Positions 49,806 to 58,003 of a stretch of DNA of 64,000 nucleotides are shown here, in pieces. The stretch is taken from contig CAZAPG010000007.1 of assembly GCA_964486935.1 (NCBI GenBank), positions 134,536 to 198,535 of the forward strand. The letters are read 5' to 3'. The notes below the pieces were generated by a model. The model was not told the origin of the DNA, did not search any database, and saw only the letters and a program-made list of their open reading frames with translations. The stretch's first letter is position 1; each line of letters starts with the position of its first letter. Made by a program: the position numbers and the translations under genes. This DNA is from CAZAPG01 sp964486935. GTDB lineage: Bacteria > Chloroflexota > Anaerolineae > 4572-78 > J111.

Positions 49806-49842
49806 AAAAGATGCCCGGTTCAGCTTTGTGGCGGCATCTTCA
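49806..49842 (-). terminator. Probable terminator after hypB
   Basis: On the minus strand AAGATGCC pairs with GGGCATCTT around a 16-nt loop, followed by TTTTAAAAA. The T run is short, so some readthrough into glgC is possible. Confidence 0.5.
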
Positions 49843-49878
49843 AAGGCATTCACGGGGGTCAATCAGATTGAAATCAGG

Positions 49879-49916
49879 CGTTGGTAATCGGCAATTAGTT
49901 ATTGACCAATTCTGCG
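49879..49916. repeat. Single-arm TTGGTAAT repeat array
   Basis: TTGGTAATCGGCAATTAG and TTATTGACCAATT units, the words of the 30690 and 60945 arrays but without a clear second arm. Confidence 0.4.
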
Positions 49917-49966
49917 GGAAACCATTTTAGAAAGGGGTTTTAGTATAACCTTTGACCGGCAGGCTG

Positions 49967-50641
49967 TCAAAAATTTTGGAAGACTTGTCTGAAAATAACT
50001 TCGCGCTGCGCCAGCAACCAATCCAGCCAGGCGTCCAGGCCGGCTCCACTGCGGCAAGAAACCTCGAAACAGGATACGCCGGGGTTGACCATCTCCAGGC
50101 CGCGCCGAAAATAGTTCACATCAAACTCAAACATATCTATCAGGTCGGCTTTGTTGAGCAGCACCACATCGGCGTTGGCAAAGATGCCAGGATATTTGTA
50201 AGGCTTGTCATGCCCTTCCGGCACGCTGGCCACCACCACGGCTACATGCGCGCCCAGGGCAAAGTTGGCCGTGCAGACCAGGTTGCCCACATTTTCCACA
50301 AACAGCAGGTTCAATTCCGCCAGCGGCAGGTCGGGCAGGGCGGCGCGAATCATCGGCGCGTCCAGGTGACACCCGCCGCCGGTATTAATCTGAACTGCCG
50401 GCACGCCCCGGGCCGCAATGGTGTCGGCGTCGATGCGAGAGGCCAAATCCCCCTCGATAACGCCGGGACGAAGGTCAACGGGCAGCCGGCCAACCGTGGC
50501 CAGAATCAGGCTGGTTTTGCCCGCCCCCGGCGAGGCCATCAGGTTCAAGGCCAAGATACCGGCCCTATCGAGTATCGCTCGATTTTCAGCGGCCACCCGG
50601 TCATTTTCAGTCAGGATTTCTTTCACCACAGGAATCTTCAT
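49967..50641 (-). CDS. hypB: Hydrogenase nickel incorporation GTPase HypB
   Basis: A 224-residue SIMIBI GTPase. The P-loop is MASPGAGKTS (about 35-44); the dimer metal-site residues are in NTGGGCHLDAPMI (about 86-98); LLNKADLIDMF is the NKxD specificity motif. It lacks the N-terminal CxxCGC and histidine-rich stretch of some relatives, so nickel storage is unlikely. It inserts nickel into the hydrogenase large subunit with HypA. Its ATG shares one base with the hypA stop. It closes the hox transcript. Confidence 0.93.
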   Translation of the reverse strand: MKIPVVKEILTENDRVAAENRAILDRAGILALNLMASPGAGKTSLILATVGRLPVDLRPGVIEGDLASRIDADTIAARGVPAVQINTGGGCHLDAPMIRAALPDLPLAELNLLFVENVGNLVCTANFALGAHVAVVVASVPEGHDKPYKYPGIFANADVVLLNKADLIDMFEFDVNYFRRGLEMVNPGVSCFEVSCRSGAGLDAWLDWLLAQREVIFRQVFQNF

Positions 50642-50985
50642 CACGCTACCTCGATGCTTTCCACATAAAACGCTTTGCCGCCGGATACCTGCAACCGGCT
50701 GCTGCGGCAAACGGGGCACAGCGGCGGCAGCGGCGCGGCGGCGGGAAAGCGATGACCGCAAGCGTCGCACGCTACCCAGGCCGGTTCGCGCCGAAAGTTC
50801 AGCCGCGCCCCGGCGGCTATAGTTGGCCGGCTGAGGATGTCGAAATAAAACTGAATCGAGTCATCCACCACGCTGCTCAACTCGCCAATTACCAAATCAA
50901 TGTGGGTGATGCGCTGCGCGCCATGTTGTTTGGCTGTTTCTATGGCTACCGAGAGAATCCCCTCGGTTACAGATAGTTCATGCAT
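50641..50985 (-). CDS. hypA: Hydrogenase nickel incorporation protein HypA
   Basis: A 114-residue metallochaperone. The N-terminal MHELSV supplies the nickel-binding Met-His-Glu; the zinc site is CDACG and CPVCRSS (about 71-75 and 90-96). It brings nickel to HoxH with HypB. The start at 50985 is fixed by MHELS, although the frame is open upstream and the ribosome-binding site is poor. It comes 28 nt after the protease gene in the same direction. Confidence 0.93.
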   Translation of the reverse strand: MHELSVTEGILSVAIETAKQHGAQRITHIDLVIGELSSVVDDSIQFYFDILSRPTIAAGARLNFRREPAWVACDACGHRFPAAAPLPPLCPVCRSSRLQVSGGKAFYVESIEVA

Positions 50986-51013
50986 AGGCGGATACCGTAA
51001 AACAGCTAGTTCG

Positions 51014-51487
51014 TCACTGGACCGGCTGAATTGGGCCAAGCTGCGCCAGCAGTTTGGCCACAATTGGTCTGGCGGCGGCCAGCGCCCGCTGGGCTGGTTG
51101 GCTCAAGCCTTCGCCGTGAGCAAAATCTGTGCCGGGCGCGGTCAGCAGCCAGGCCGGCGGACGGCAGCCATACAGCAAGCCGGCATAGGCCAGCAGCGCC
51201 GCCGGCGAGAGATGATGCCCCAAACTGACCAGGGAGATGTCCGCGGCAATGGGTTGAATCTGGACGGCCGGCTCAAATTCTTCGGGCGGCACGGCCCGGG
51301 TGTCAACAAACAGCGCCGTCTCGGCGCGGGCAATTTCCGGGGCCAGCTCCGGCAGCAGTTGGTGGGTGATAATTTTCTCAACGGCCAGTTGCTGCGCCTG
51401 ACATGCCTGTTCAACCAGTTGGGCCAGATGCAGCCCGGCGGCGTCATCGGTGCGTAAGCTGTTGCCGTAAGCCACAATCAAAATCAT
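51014..51487 (-). CDS. hoxW: Hydrogenase maturation protease
   Basis: A 157-residue HyaD/HoxW-type endopeptidase. ILIVAYGNSLRTDDAAG (about 2-18) carries the first metal ligand aspartate, ALFVDTRAV the second (about 78-86) and LGHHLSPAALLAYA the histidine (about 106-119). It removes the C-terminal peptide of HoxH after nickel insertion. The start at 51487 is within the hoxH coding region, overlapping its last few codons (hoxH stop at 51492-51494 is just upstream). It is ordered correctly after hoxH. Confidence 0.88.
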   Translation of the reverse strand: MILIVAYGNSLRTDDAAGLHLAQLVEQACQAQQLAVEKIITHQLLPELAPEIARAETALFVDTRAVPPEEFEPAVQIQPIAADISLVSLGHHLSPAALLAYAGLLYGCRPPAWLLTAPGTDFAHGEGLSQPAQRALAAARPIVAKLLAQLGPIQPVQ

Positions 51488-51491
51488 GGGG

Positions 51492-52928
51492 TTAATCTCG
51501 TATTTTTTCGTCAAGCAGCGTGCCATCGGCGGCCAGAAGCTGCACGTGAATGGGCATCTGCCCCACGGCGTGGGTTGAGCAGCTCAGGCAGGGGTCGAAG
51601 ACGCGGATGCCGTGCTCAATCCGGTTGAGAATGCCCTCACTCAACCCGCTGCCGTTGGCGTAAGCCTGGGCAATCTGTTTGACTGTCTGGTTCATGGCCA
51701 GGTTATTCTGACCGGTGGCGATAATCAGGTTGACCTGTTGCAAGATACCGTCCCCGTTAACGTGATATTCGTGAAAGAGCGTGCCTCGCGGCGCCTCGCT
51801 AACGCCCACGCCAACAAGCTGGTTGACGCTGGCTTTGCTGCGCACGTGGTTGCCGATGAGGGTGGGGTCTTCCAGCACCGCTTCAATTTTTTCCAAGGCA
51901 AACAAAATTTCAATCAGGCGGGCGTAGTGGTAGTAGAAACTGCCCGACACGGGCCGGCCCCGTTCGCCCAGCCGCCGAAACTGGCGCAGTTCGCGGTCGG
52001 CCAGGGGCGTGCCGGCAAAATCGCACACATTCAGCCGGGCCAGCGGGCCAACCCGGTACATGCCGGCGTTGTTCTCCAGCCCCAGCGGTTTGTAATAGGG
52101 GAATTTCAGGTAGCTCCAGGGCTGCACCGCCTCGCCAATAACCTCGCGGTAACGCTCCGGCGAGAGGCCATCTTCAAGCAAACGGCCCTCGCTGTCCATA
52201 ATCCGCAGCAGGCCGTCGTAATGTTCCAGGCCGCCGTCGGGTGTTACCAGCCCCATGAAAAGGCTGGGAAAGTTGCCGTAGGCTTCAATCTCCGGGGCGC
52301 TGTCGTCAAAGGTGTCCTTCAGCAGGTCGAGAGCCAGTTCCACAATGTCAAAGGCTTCGGGCAGCATGCGCTTAATCTGGTCCCGATTTTCGGGGTTCAG
52401 CGGCTCGCGGACGCCGCCGGGCACCGTCCAGGCCGGGTGAACGCTTTTGCCGCCCAAAATGCGGATGACATCCTGCCCAAACTGGCGCAGCTTGATGCCG
52501 TTGCGGGCAATTTCGGGATATTTTTCAATCAGCCCCATAATGTTGCGGCGGGTGGGGTCGCTTTCCATGCCCAGCAACAAATCGGGCGCGCTGAGGTGAA
52601 AAAAGCTGAGGGCGTGGCTTTGCACAAGCTGGCCCCAGTTCATCAGGCGGCGCAGCTTTTCGGCGTTGGCCGGAATTTTGACGCCCAAAATGGCGTCGCC
52701 GGCTTTGGCCGAGGCCATCAGGTGGCTGACCGGGCAAATGCCGCAGATGCGGGCGGTGATGCCGGGCATTTCCCAGAAACTGCGCCCAACACAGAATTTT
52801 TCAAAGCCGCGAAATTCGGTTACGTGAAAACGGGCATCGGCCACCTGGCCGTTGCTGTCCAGGTGAACGGTGATTTTGGCATGCCCTTCAATGCGGGTGA
52901 CCGGGTCAATGGTGATGGTTTTGGTCAT
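51492..52928 (-). CDS. hoxH: NAD-reducing bidirectional [NiFe] hydrogenase, large subunit HoxH
   Basis: A 478-residue group 3d-type catalytic subunit. The N-terminal nickel ligands are in RICGICPVSH (about 60-69) and the C-terminal ones in DPCLSCSTH, followed by 25 residues that the maturation protease would remove. Ligands are cysteine, not selenocysteine. It activates H2 and passes electrons to HoxY and on to the diaphorase. GGAG lies 8 nt before the ATG. A repeat foldback separates it from hoxY. Confidence 0.95.
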   Translation of the reverse strand: MTKTITIDPVTRIEGHAKITVHLDSNGQVADARFHVTEFRGFEKFCVGRSFWEMPGITARICGICPVSHLMASAKAGDAILGVKIPANAEKLRRLMNWGQLVQSHALSFFHLSAPDLLLGMESDPTRRNIMGLIEKYPEIARNGIKLRQFGQDVIRILGGKSVHPAWTVPGGVREPLNPENRDQIKRMLPEAFDIVELALDLLKDTFDDSAPEIEAYGNFPSLFMGLVTPDGGLEHYDGLLRIMDSEGRLLEDGLSPERYREVIGEAVQPWSYLKFPYYKPLGLENNAGMYRVGPLARLNVCDFAGTPLADRELRQFRRLGERGRPVSGSFYYHYARLIEILFALEKIEAVLEDPTLIGNHVRSKASVNQLVGVGVSEAPRGTLFHEYHVNGDGILQQVNLIIATGQNNLAMNQTVKQIAQAYANGSGLSEGILNRIEHGIRVFDPCLSCSTHAVGQMPIHVQLLAADGTLLDEKIRD

Positions 52929-52940
52929 GAGTTAGTCTCC

Positions 52941-53014
52941 ATAGTGTAGTGATTTTACGCGCTATGAAACACAAAATAGATGTTTCATAGTGCGTATTGC
53001 GTAGTGCGTAGCAA
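52941..53014. repeat. Foldback repeat array between hoxY and hoxH
   Basis: ATAGTGTAGTG, TTTTACGCGCTATGAAAC, then a loop, GTTTCATAGTGCG, TATTGCGTAGTGCGTAGC. The core CGCTATGAAAC pairs with GTTTCATAGTGCG. It lies within an otherwise tight operon. Confidence 0.75.
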
Positions 53015-53026
53015 TTGGTTATCGCA

Positions 53027-53581
53027 CTAGCCAAAGTACCGCATCGACTCCGGCAAGCGAACCGGCTCGCCGTTGAGCAGGGCGCGGACGGCGGCCCAGA
53101 TGTGGTCGGGTTCGGGCGGGCAGCCGGGAATGTAGGCCTCTACCGGAATAACCTGGTGCAGGGGCAGCACCCGCCGCAGCAGGGCCGGCATCACTCTATC
53201 GCTATCGAGGCCGCGCGGCGCGTTGCCGGGGCCTTCCCGGTACACTTCGGTCAGCAGATCATCAACGTTGAGGCGGTTACGCAGGCTGGTTACGTTGCCG
53301 GTTACGGCGCAGTCGCCAAAACTGACGACAATTTTACTGCGCGCCCGGATTTGTTGAGCCAGCTCCAGGTGGTCAACATTGGCAACCGCGCCTTCGACCA
53401 GGGTCACATCCACATTTTTGGGAAATTCTTTGACATCGGCAATGGGGCTGTAGACCAGTTCGGCGGCGGCGGCCAGCTCCAGCAGCCGCTCATCCAGGTC
53501 TAAAAAGCTCATATGGCAGCCGGAGCAGCCGCCCAGCCAGGCCGTAGCCAATCTAATTTTTTGCGATTTCTTTTGGGCCAT
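53027..53581 (-). CDS. hoxY: Bidirectional hydrogenase small subunit HoxY
   Basis: A 184-residue small subunit with the proximal 4Fe-4S site: LGGCSGCHMSF (about 16-26), SFGDCAVTGN (about 91-100) and IPGCPPEPDHIW (about 150-161). It transfers electrons from the nickel-iron centre to HoxU. AAGGAC precedes the ATG; the hoxU stop is 22 nt upstream. Short length, without twin-arginine signal, indicates a cytoplasmic enzyme. Confidence 0.94.
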   Translation of the reverse strand: MAQKKSQKIRLATAWLGGCSGCHMSFLDLDERLLELAAAAELVYSPIADVKEFPKNVDVTLVEGAVANVDHLELAQQIRARSKIVVSFGDCAVTGNVTSLRNRLNVDDLLTEVYREGPGNAPRGLDSDRVMPALLRRVLPLHQVIPVEAYIPGCPPEPDHIWAAVRALLNGEPVRLPESMRYFG

Positions 53582-53603
53582 CGGTTAGTCCTTGTTCCAG
53601 TGT

Positions 53604-54374
53604 TTATTTTTGCTGGTCCCCGTCGCGGCGGGCGGCGGCATAATAGGGTTCTTTGTCGCTGTGGTCCCACTGTTTCTTTTCCCGGCCGGCGGTAATCCAG
53701 GCCAGGAAATCGTGCCGTTTTTCCATTTCGGCCACAGATGAGCCTTTGTGGAACAGCGCGCCGGTGGGGCAGGCCTGCACGCATTTGCCGCAACTGGTAC
53801 AACTCAGGCTGCTGCTCCAGGGCTGGTTCAAATCATGAATGATAAGGCAGTTTACGCCTCGCCCCATCACATCTTTGGTGTGGGCGCCTTCAACTTCATC
53901 GCAGACGCGCACGCAGCGGGTACACAAAATACAGCGGTTGTGGTCCATGCCAAAACGCTCGTGGCTCACATCCACAGGTAACTCCGGGTGCAGGTAGTCG
54001 TACCGCACGTGGTCCATCCCCTCGATGGCGGCTATGGCTTGCAGCTCGCAATGGCCGTTCATCACGCAAACGGCGCAAACATGGTTGCGCTCGGCAAAGA
54101 GCAGTTCCAGAATCATGCGGCGATAGTTGTGCAGCCGTTCGCTGTGGGTGGTCACAACCATGCCTTCGGCCACCTGGGTAACACACGAGGCCGGCAGGCC
54201 GCGCATGCCCTGCACTTCAACCAGGCACATCCGGCAGCCGCCGCGCTCGCTCAGCCCTTCCAGGTGACAGAGCGTTGGCAAATAGATGCCCTGCTCTCTG
54301 ATGACCTCCAGCAGCGATTGGCCGCTGCGGGCGCTGACCAGTTCGTCGTTGATGGTTAGGGTTACAACTGACAT
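53604..54374 (-). CDS. hoxU: Bidirectional hydrogenase diaphorase subunit HoxU
   Basis: A 256-residue Fe-S protein resembling the N-terminal part of complex I NuoG. It has the 2Fe-2S domain (LPTLCHLEGLSERGGCRMCLVE, about 32-53), a His-Cys 4Fe-4S site (HVCAVCVMNGHC, about 97-108) and two ferredoxin-type 4Fe-4S motifs (CILCTRCVRVC and CTSCGKCVQACPTG, about 145-155 and 190-203). The ATG overlaps the hoxF stop by one base; upstream codons in the frame lie inside hoxF. It wires HoxF to HoxY. Confidence 0.94.
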   Translation of the reverse strand: MSVVTLTINDELVSARSGQSLLEVIREQGIYLPTLCHLEGLSERGGCRMCLVEVQGMRGLPASCVTQVAEGMVVTTHSERLHNYRRMILELLFAERNHVCAVCVMNGHCELQAIAAIEGMDHVRYDYLHPELPVDVSHERFGMDHNRCILCTRCVRVCDEVEGAHTKDVMGRGVNCLIIHDLNQPWSSSLSCTSCGKCVQACPTGALFHKGSSVAEMEKRHDFLAWITAGREKKQWDHSDKEPYYAAARRDGDQQK

Positions 54375-56062
54375 TACAGCACCTCCTCGGCGGGTTGGGC
54401 CGGCTGGCCGGCGGTGGCAAAGCGTCCATTGGGCCGGCCCGCTTTGCCGGCAATCAGCTTTTCGTACTCGTGGCGGAAGAAGCGCAGGGTGCTCAACAGC
54501 GGGTTGGGCGCGGATTGTCCCAACCCGCACAGGCTGGTTTCCTGCATCATCACGCACAATTCTTCCATATTTTTCAGGTCCATCTCGGTGGCCTGGCCGG
54601 CGGTAATGCGCTCTAAGATGCGGTGCAATTGCACCGTGCCCACCCGGCAGGGGACACATTTGCCGCAACTTTCATCCATGCAGAATTCCATAAAGAATTT
54701 GGCCACATCGGGCATGCTGGTGGTGTCATCCATCACAATCAGGCCGCCGGACCCCATAATCGAGCCTAACTCGCGCAGGCTTTCGTAATCAACCGGCGTA
54801 TCCAGATGAGCGGCGGGAATGCAGCCACCGCTGGGTCCGCCGGTTTGGGCCGCCTTGAATTCATGCCCGTTGGGAATGCCCCCGCCGATATCGAACACAA
54901 TTTCGCGGAGGGTGATGCCCATCGGCACTTCAATCAGGCCGGTGTTGGCCACCTGACCGGCCAGGGCAAATATTTTGGTACCCCTGCTTTTGGGCATACC
55001 AATATCGGCAAACCATTTGGCCCCATTGCTGATGATGGGCGCAATGCTGCCAAAGGTTTCCACGTTGTTGAGCAGGGTGGGGCTGCGCCACAAGCCCTGC
55101 TCCGCCGGGTAGGGGGGACGCGGCACCGGCTGGCCTCGCCTGCCCATAATCGAGGCCATCAGCGCGGTTTCCTCACCGCAAACAAACGCGCCGGCCCCAA
55201 TCCGCAGGTCAATTCTAAAGCTAAAGTTACTGTCCATTACCCGGCTGCCCAGCAAGCCGCGCCGTTCGGCCATGCGGATGGCTTTTTCCAGCCGTTTGGC
55301 CGCGATGGGGTATTCGCCGCGCACGTAGATAAAGCCCTGCTCCGCGCCCACGGCATAGCCGGCAATGGCCATGCCTTCCAGCACCCGGTGCGGGTCAGAT
55401 TCCATCAGGGTGCGGTCCATGTAAGCGCCGGGGTCGCCCTCGTCGCCGTTGGCAACCACATATTTTTTATCGGCTTCGGCTTTGCGAACCAGATTCCATT
55501 TTAAGCCGGCGGGGTAACCCGCGCCGCCACGCCCGCGCAGGCCGCTGTTGATAATTTCCGCGCAAACTTCCTCCGGCGTCATCTCGCGCAGGGCGTGGGC
55601 CAGGGCGCTGTAGCCGCCGCGAGCCACGTAATCTTCCAGTCGTTCCGGGTCAATCAGGCCGCTGTTGGACAGCACCACCTTGCGCTGTTTGGTAAAAAAG
55701 GGCATGTCGGGAGGCAATACTTTGCTGTTCAATTCCGGCACGGCTTCTTTAGCCACGTGCTTTTTAACAATGTCGCGGGCCATATCGGGGGTTACGTTTT
55801 CATAAATGATGTCCGCTTCTCCCTGCGTCTGAACCGTTACCAGCGGCCCCCGGCTGCACGGCCCCATACAGCCGGTAGAGACCACATCCAGTTCGGCGCG
55901 CAATTCTTTGTTTTCTTTTAATATCTCTTTGAGGGTTTCCTGCACCGCCGTGCCGCCAGACGAAAGGCAGGGCGTGCTGCCGCAGCACAGCAACCGGCAG
56001 CGGAATTGCTGCTGTTTTTCCAGTTCGCGCTCGGCCAGAGCTTGTAAATCTGCTCGGTTCAT
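54374..56062 (-). CDS. hoxF: Bidirectional hydrogenase diaphorase subunit HoxF (NADH- and FMN-binding)
   Basis: A 562-residue NuoF-like subunit with an N-terminal thioredoxin-like 2Fe-2S domain (CCGSTPC and GCMGPCSRGP, about 26-32 and 64-73). The NADH/FMN domain has LRGRGGAGYPAGLKW (about 174-188) and ANGDEGDPGAYMDR, and the C-terminal 4Fe-4S site is CMDESCGKCVPCRVG (about 458-472). It reduces NAD+ with electrons from H2 or runs in reverse. It overlaps the hoxE stop (ATGA) and the hoxU start, so translation is coupled. Confidence 0.95.
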   Translation of the reverse strand: MNRADLQALAERELEKQQQFRCRLLCCGSTPCLSSGGTAVQETLKEILKENKELRAELDVVSTGCMGPCSRGPLVTVQTQGEADIIYENVTPDMARDIVKKHVAKEAVPELNSKVLPPDMPFFTKQRKVVLSNSGLIDPERLEDYVARGGYSALAHALREMTPEEVCAEIINSGLRGRGGAGYPAGLKWNLVRKAEADKKYVVANGDEGDPGAYMDRTLMESDPHRVLEGMAIAGYAVGAEQGFIYVRGEYPIAAKRLEKAIRMAERRGLLGSRVMDSNFSFRIDLRIGAGAFVCGEETALMASIMGRRGQPVPRPPYPAEQGLWRSPTLLNNVETFGSIAPIISNGAKWFADIGMPKSRGTKIFALAGQVANTGLIEVPMGITLREIVFDIGGGIPNGHEFKAAQTGGPSGGCIPAAHLDTPVDYESLRELGSIMGSGGLIVMDDTTSMPDVAKFFMEFCMDESCGKCVPCRVGTVQLHRILERITAGQATEMDLKNMEELCVMMQETSLCGLGQSAPNPLLSTLRFFRHEYEKLIAGKAGRPNGRFATAGQPAQPAEEVL

Positions 56063-56643
56063 GGGGCTTCAACCTCCTGTGTGTCGTTTTCTGCCGGCAG
56101 CGATACCACCGCTTTTTGGCGGCCATTAATGGGCTGCCCGCTGACCAGCGCCTTAACATATTCCAGGGTAGACTCAGGGGTTTCCCGGCCCAACACCTGG
56201 TTATCAACTACCAACACAGGCGCTAACCCGCAGCTACCCAGGCAGCGGGCGGTTGCCAGACTAAATTTGCCATCGGGGGTGGTTTGACCCGACTCAATGC
56301 CAAACTCGGCCTGAAGCTGGGCGATAATTTCCGCGGCTCGCTTGACATAGCAAGCAGTGCCCATGCAAACAGTGCAGGTATGCTCGCCTTGCGGCTTTAA
56401 TGAGAAAAAATGATAGAAGGTGGCTACTCCGTAAACCCAGCTAAAAGGTAATTTCAAGTGCCGGGCCACATAAATTAGCAAATCATCCTCCAAAAAGCCA
56501 AACGCTTCCTGAGCGGTATGCAGAACCTCTATCAAGGCGTCCTGTTGAAATTGAAAGCGTTTCAGCGTGCGGTCTACCAGTTTAAAGCGAGGGTCGCCGC
56601 TGGGGTGTTCACTTTCAGTTACATCTTTCCTGGTTTTAATCAT
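56059..56643 (-). CDS. hoxE: Bidirectional hydrogenase subunit HoxE (NuoE-like)
   Basis: A 194-residue thioredoxin-like 2Fe-2S protein. Cluster cysteines are in CTVCMGTACYV (about 98-108) and ARCLGSCGLAPV (about 141-152). It is the first gene of the operon, and its presence separates the five-subunit HoxEFUYH form from the four-subunit one. The start at 56643 has GAGG about 6 nt upstream. The start of the gene is 77 nt from a strong Rex-type operator. Confidence 0.93.
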   Translation of the reverse strand: MIKTRKDVTESEHPSGDPRFKLVDRTLKRFQFQQDALIEVLHTAQEAFGFLEDDLLIYVARHLKLPFSWVYGVATFYHFFSLKPQGEHTCTVCMGTACYVKRAAEIIAQLQAEFGIESGQTTPDGKFSLATARCLGSCGLAPVLVVDNQVLGRETPESTLEYVKALVSGQPINGRQKAVVSLPAENDTQEVEAP

Positions 56644-56719
56644 AATAGACCTCTCACAAAACAAACTTTGAAATCCTGTCAGAGTGTAACACAACTCAGC
56701 GGCGGTCAGTAGTGTTATC

Positions 56720-56750
56720 TGTCACATTTTGATTGTGACATTTATCACAA
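56720..56750. promoter_or_regulatory. Rex-type operator upstream of hoxE, with overlapping inverted repeat
   Basis: TTGTGA-N6-TCACAA (56733-56750) equals the Rex consensus on both half sites. A second inverted repeat, TGTCACA-N7-TGTGACA (56720-56740), overlaps it and could bind Rex or a CRP/FNR-type protein. Both lie upstream of the hox operon, where an NADH-sensing repressor would be logical. Confidence 0.75.
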
Positions 56751-56805
56751 TTGGTTTTTTTTCTTCTGCAGAGGGGTTACAAGCGTGGGACGCTATTTGG
56801 AGACA

Positions 56806-56833
56806 ATAAAAAGGACGCACTTTCGTGCGTCCC
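56806..56833 (-). terminator. Rho-independent terminator of the ABC-DUF4340 operon
   Basis: On the minus strand GGACGCAC, a GAAA tetraloop, GTGCGTCC and then TTTTTATT. It is 23 nt after the DUF4340 stop. Confidence 0.92.
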
Positions 56834-56855
56834 TGGCTGGTAAAGCGGCGATAAA

Positions 56856-57830
56856 TTATTCTGAGGTGCCGGTGGGAGTGGTCGACTCTTCGGTTGGGGG
56901 AGCTTGCAAAAAGTCGTCGCGGGTTTTCTCAACCAGACTATTGCCCACAAATTCCGATATCTGCACATAATATGGCGACTCGGAAGAGTGGAAGATGTAG
57001 CCGGTGTCGTTTTTGGCGCCCACAGTCAGGGTGTAGGTTTTGTCGCCCTCTTCGCCGGAGGTTTTTAGCGTAACCACGGCCAGCGGGTTGTCCAGCCCAT
57101 ATTCGGCTTTTTCTTCTTTGCCCAGCGGGGCGGCCAGCCGCACCGAGGTGATGCCGGTGAGCATGCCGGTCAGCCCGGTTTCATTGAACGCTTCGTCATC
57201 GGCCAGGCCGGCCATTGTCCAGCTTTCGCCCTCTTTTTCAAATTCAAAGGTTCCATTTTCATTTTCCAGAGTCAGGCCCACCACGTTTTCTCTGGGCACT
57301 TCAAAGTAAAGGGTGTCAATCCAGCCGGAAGGCTGGGCGTTGGCCTCGAAGCTGGTTAAATCGGCGGACAGGTAGACGTTGGATTGGCCATCCAGACGCA
57401 CGTGGGTGGCTCCGGCTCCGGCAGTGCTGCCGATATAGAGTTTGTGGGTGGAGCCATCGCCGCTTTCCAATTCAACCAGCCGGGCAAAATCGTCGGCGGC
57501 TACCTGCAAGCGCCGGTGGCTGGTTTCGGTTTGCGTAACCAGCCGGTTGGTTTTGATGGCGGCTATTTTATCCAGCAGGGTAGACACTTTTTCAGCCTCA
57601 ACCGGAAAATCGCCGGCTTCGGGCAACACCCAGCTATCGCCGTTTTTGGCCAGCACCACTGTGTTGTCGTCGCCATCGCTAATGGTCAATTTGACCACGT
57701 TGGCGGCGGTAAAATTGGGCAAAATGGGATTGTCGCCGGCCTGGGCCGTAGATTTGGGCCAGAAGGCAAAAGCGGCCACTCCTACTTGAATGACTAAAAT
57801 GATGATGAGTATTTGGTTCAGTCTGTTCAT
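56856..57830 (-). CDS. DUF4340 domain protein
   Basis: A 324-residue protein with one N-terminal membrane helix (about 6-24) and a repeated beta-rich body: two units built on L-x-I-x-D/N...V-x-L-x-K-x-G/E-x-W (residues 48-70 and 185-210). This pattern marks DUF4340, found beside GldG-type ABC genes. The role is unknown, but genomic linkage indicates an extracytoplasmic partner of the transporter. GGAGGAC lies before the ATG. A Thr/Ser/Pro-rich tail ends the protein. It is third in the operon and is followed by a terminator. Confidence 0.8.
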   Translation of the reverse strand: MNRLNQILIIILVIQVGVAAFAFWPKSTAQAGDNPILPNFTAANVVKLTISDGDDNTVVLAKNGDSWVLPEAGDFPVEAEKVSTLLDKIAAIKTNRLVTQTETSHRRLQVAADDFARLVELESGDGSTHKLYIGSTAGAGATHVRLDGQSNVYLSADLTSFEANAQPSGWIDTLYFEVPRENVVGLTLENENGTFEFEKEGESWTMAGLADDEAFNETGLTGMLTGITSVRLAAPLGKEEKAEYGLDNPLAVVTLKTSGEEGDKTYTLTVGAKNDTGYIFHSSESPYYVQISEFVGNSLVEKTRDDFLQAPPTEESTTPTGTSE

Positions 57831-57859
57831 AAATTAGTCCTCCTCGTATAAAATAAATG

Positions 57860-57955
57860 TTACACAGAGTTACACGGAGCAGCCACAGAGAAACACAGAG
57901 AAAAAATATAAAAGTCTCGGTGTATCTCGGTGCTTCTTGGCGTGCTTTGTGTTCC
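57860..57955. repeat. Foldback repeat array (CACAGAG/CTCGGTG words) between ABC and DUF4340 genes
   Basis: Left arm TTACACAGAG, TTACACGGAG, CAGCCACAGAG, AAACACAGAG; loop AAAAAATATAAAAG; right arm TCTCGGTGTATC, TCGGTGC, TTCTTGGCG, TGCTTTGTGTTCC. It has the same loop and word family as 30003-30090. Confidence 0.8.
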
Positions 57956-58003
57956 AAATTTTCATTCTCGGTGTCGCCGCAGGCATAGGAACCGTCACAC
58001 TCC

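Noticed and set aside
51492..52928. [NiFeSe] form of HoxH, given the nearby selenoprotein
   Set aside because: All nickel-ligand positions are cysteine codons and no in-frame TGA occurs.
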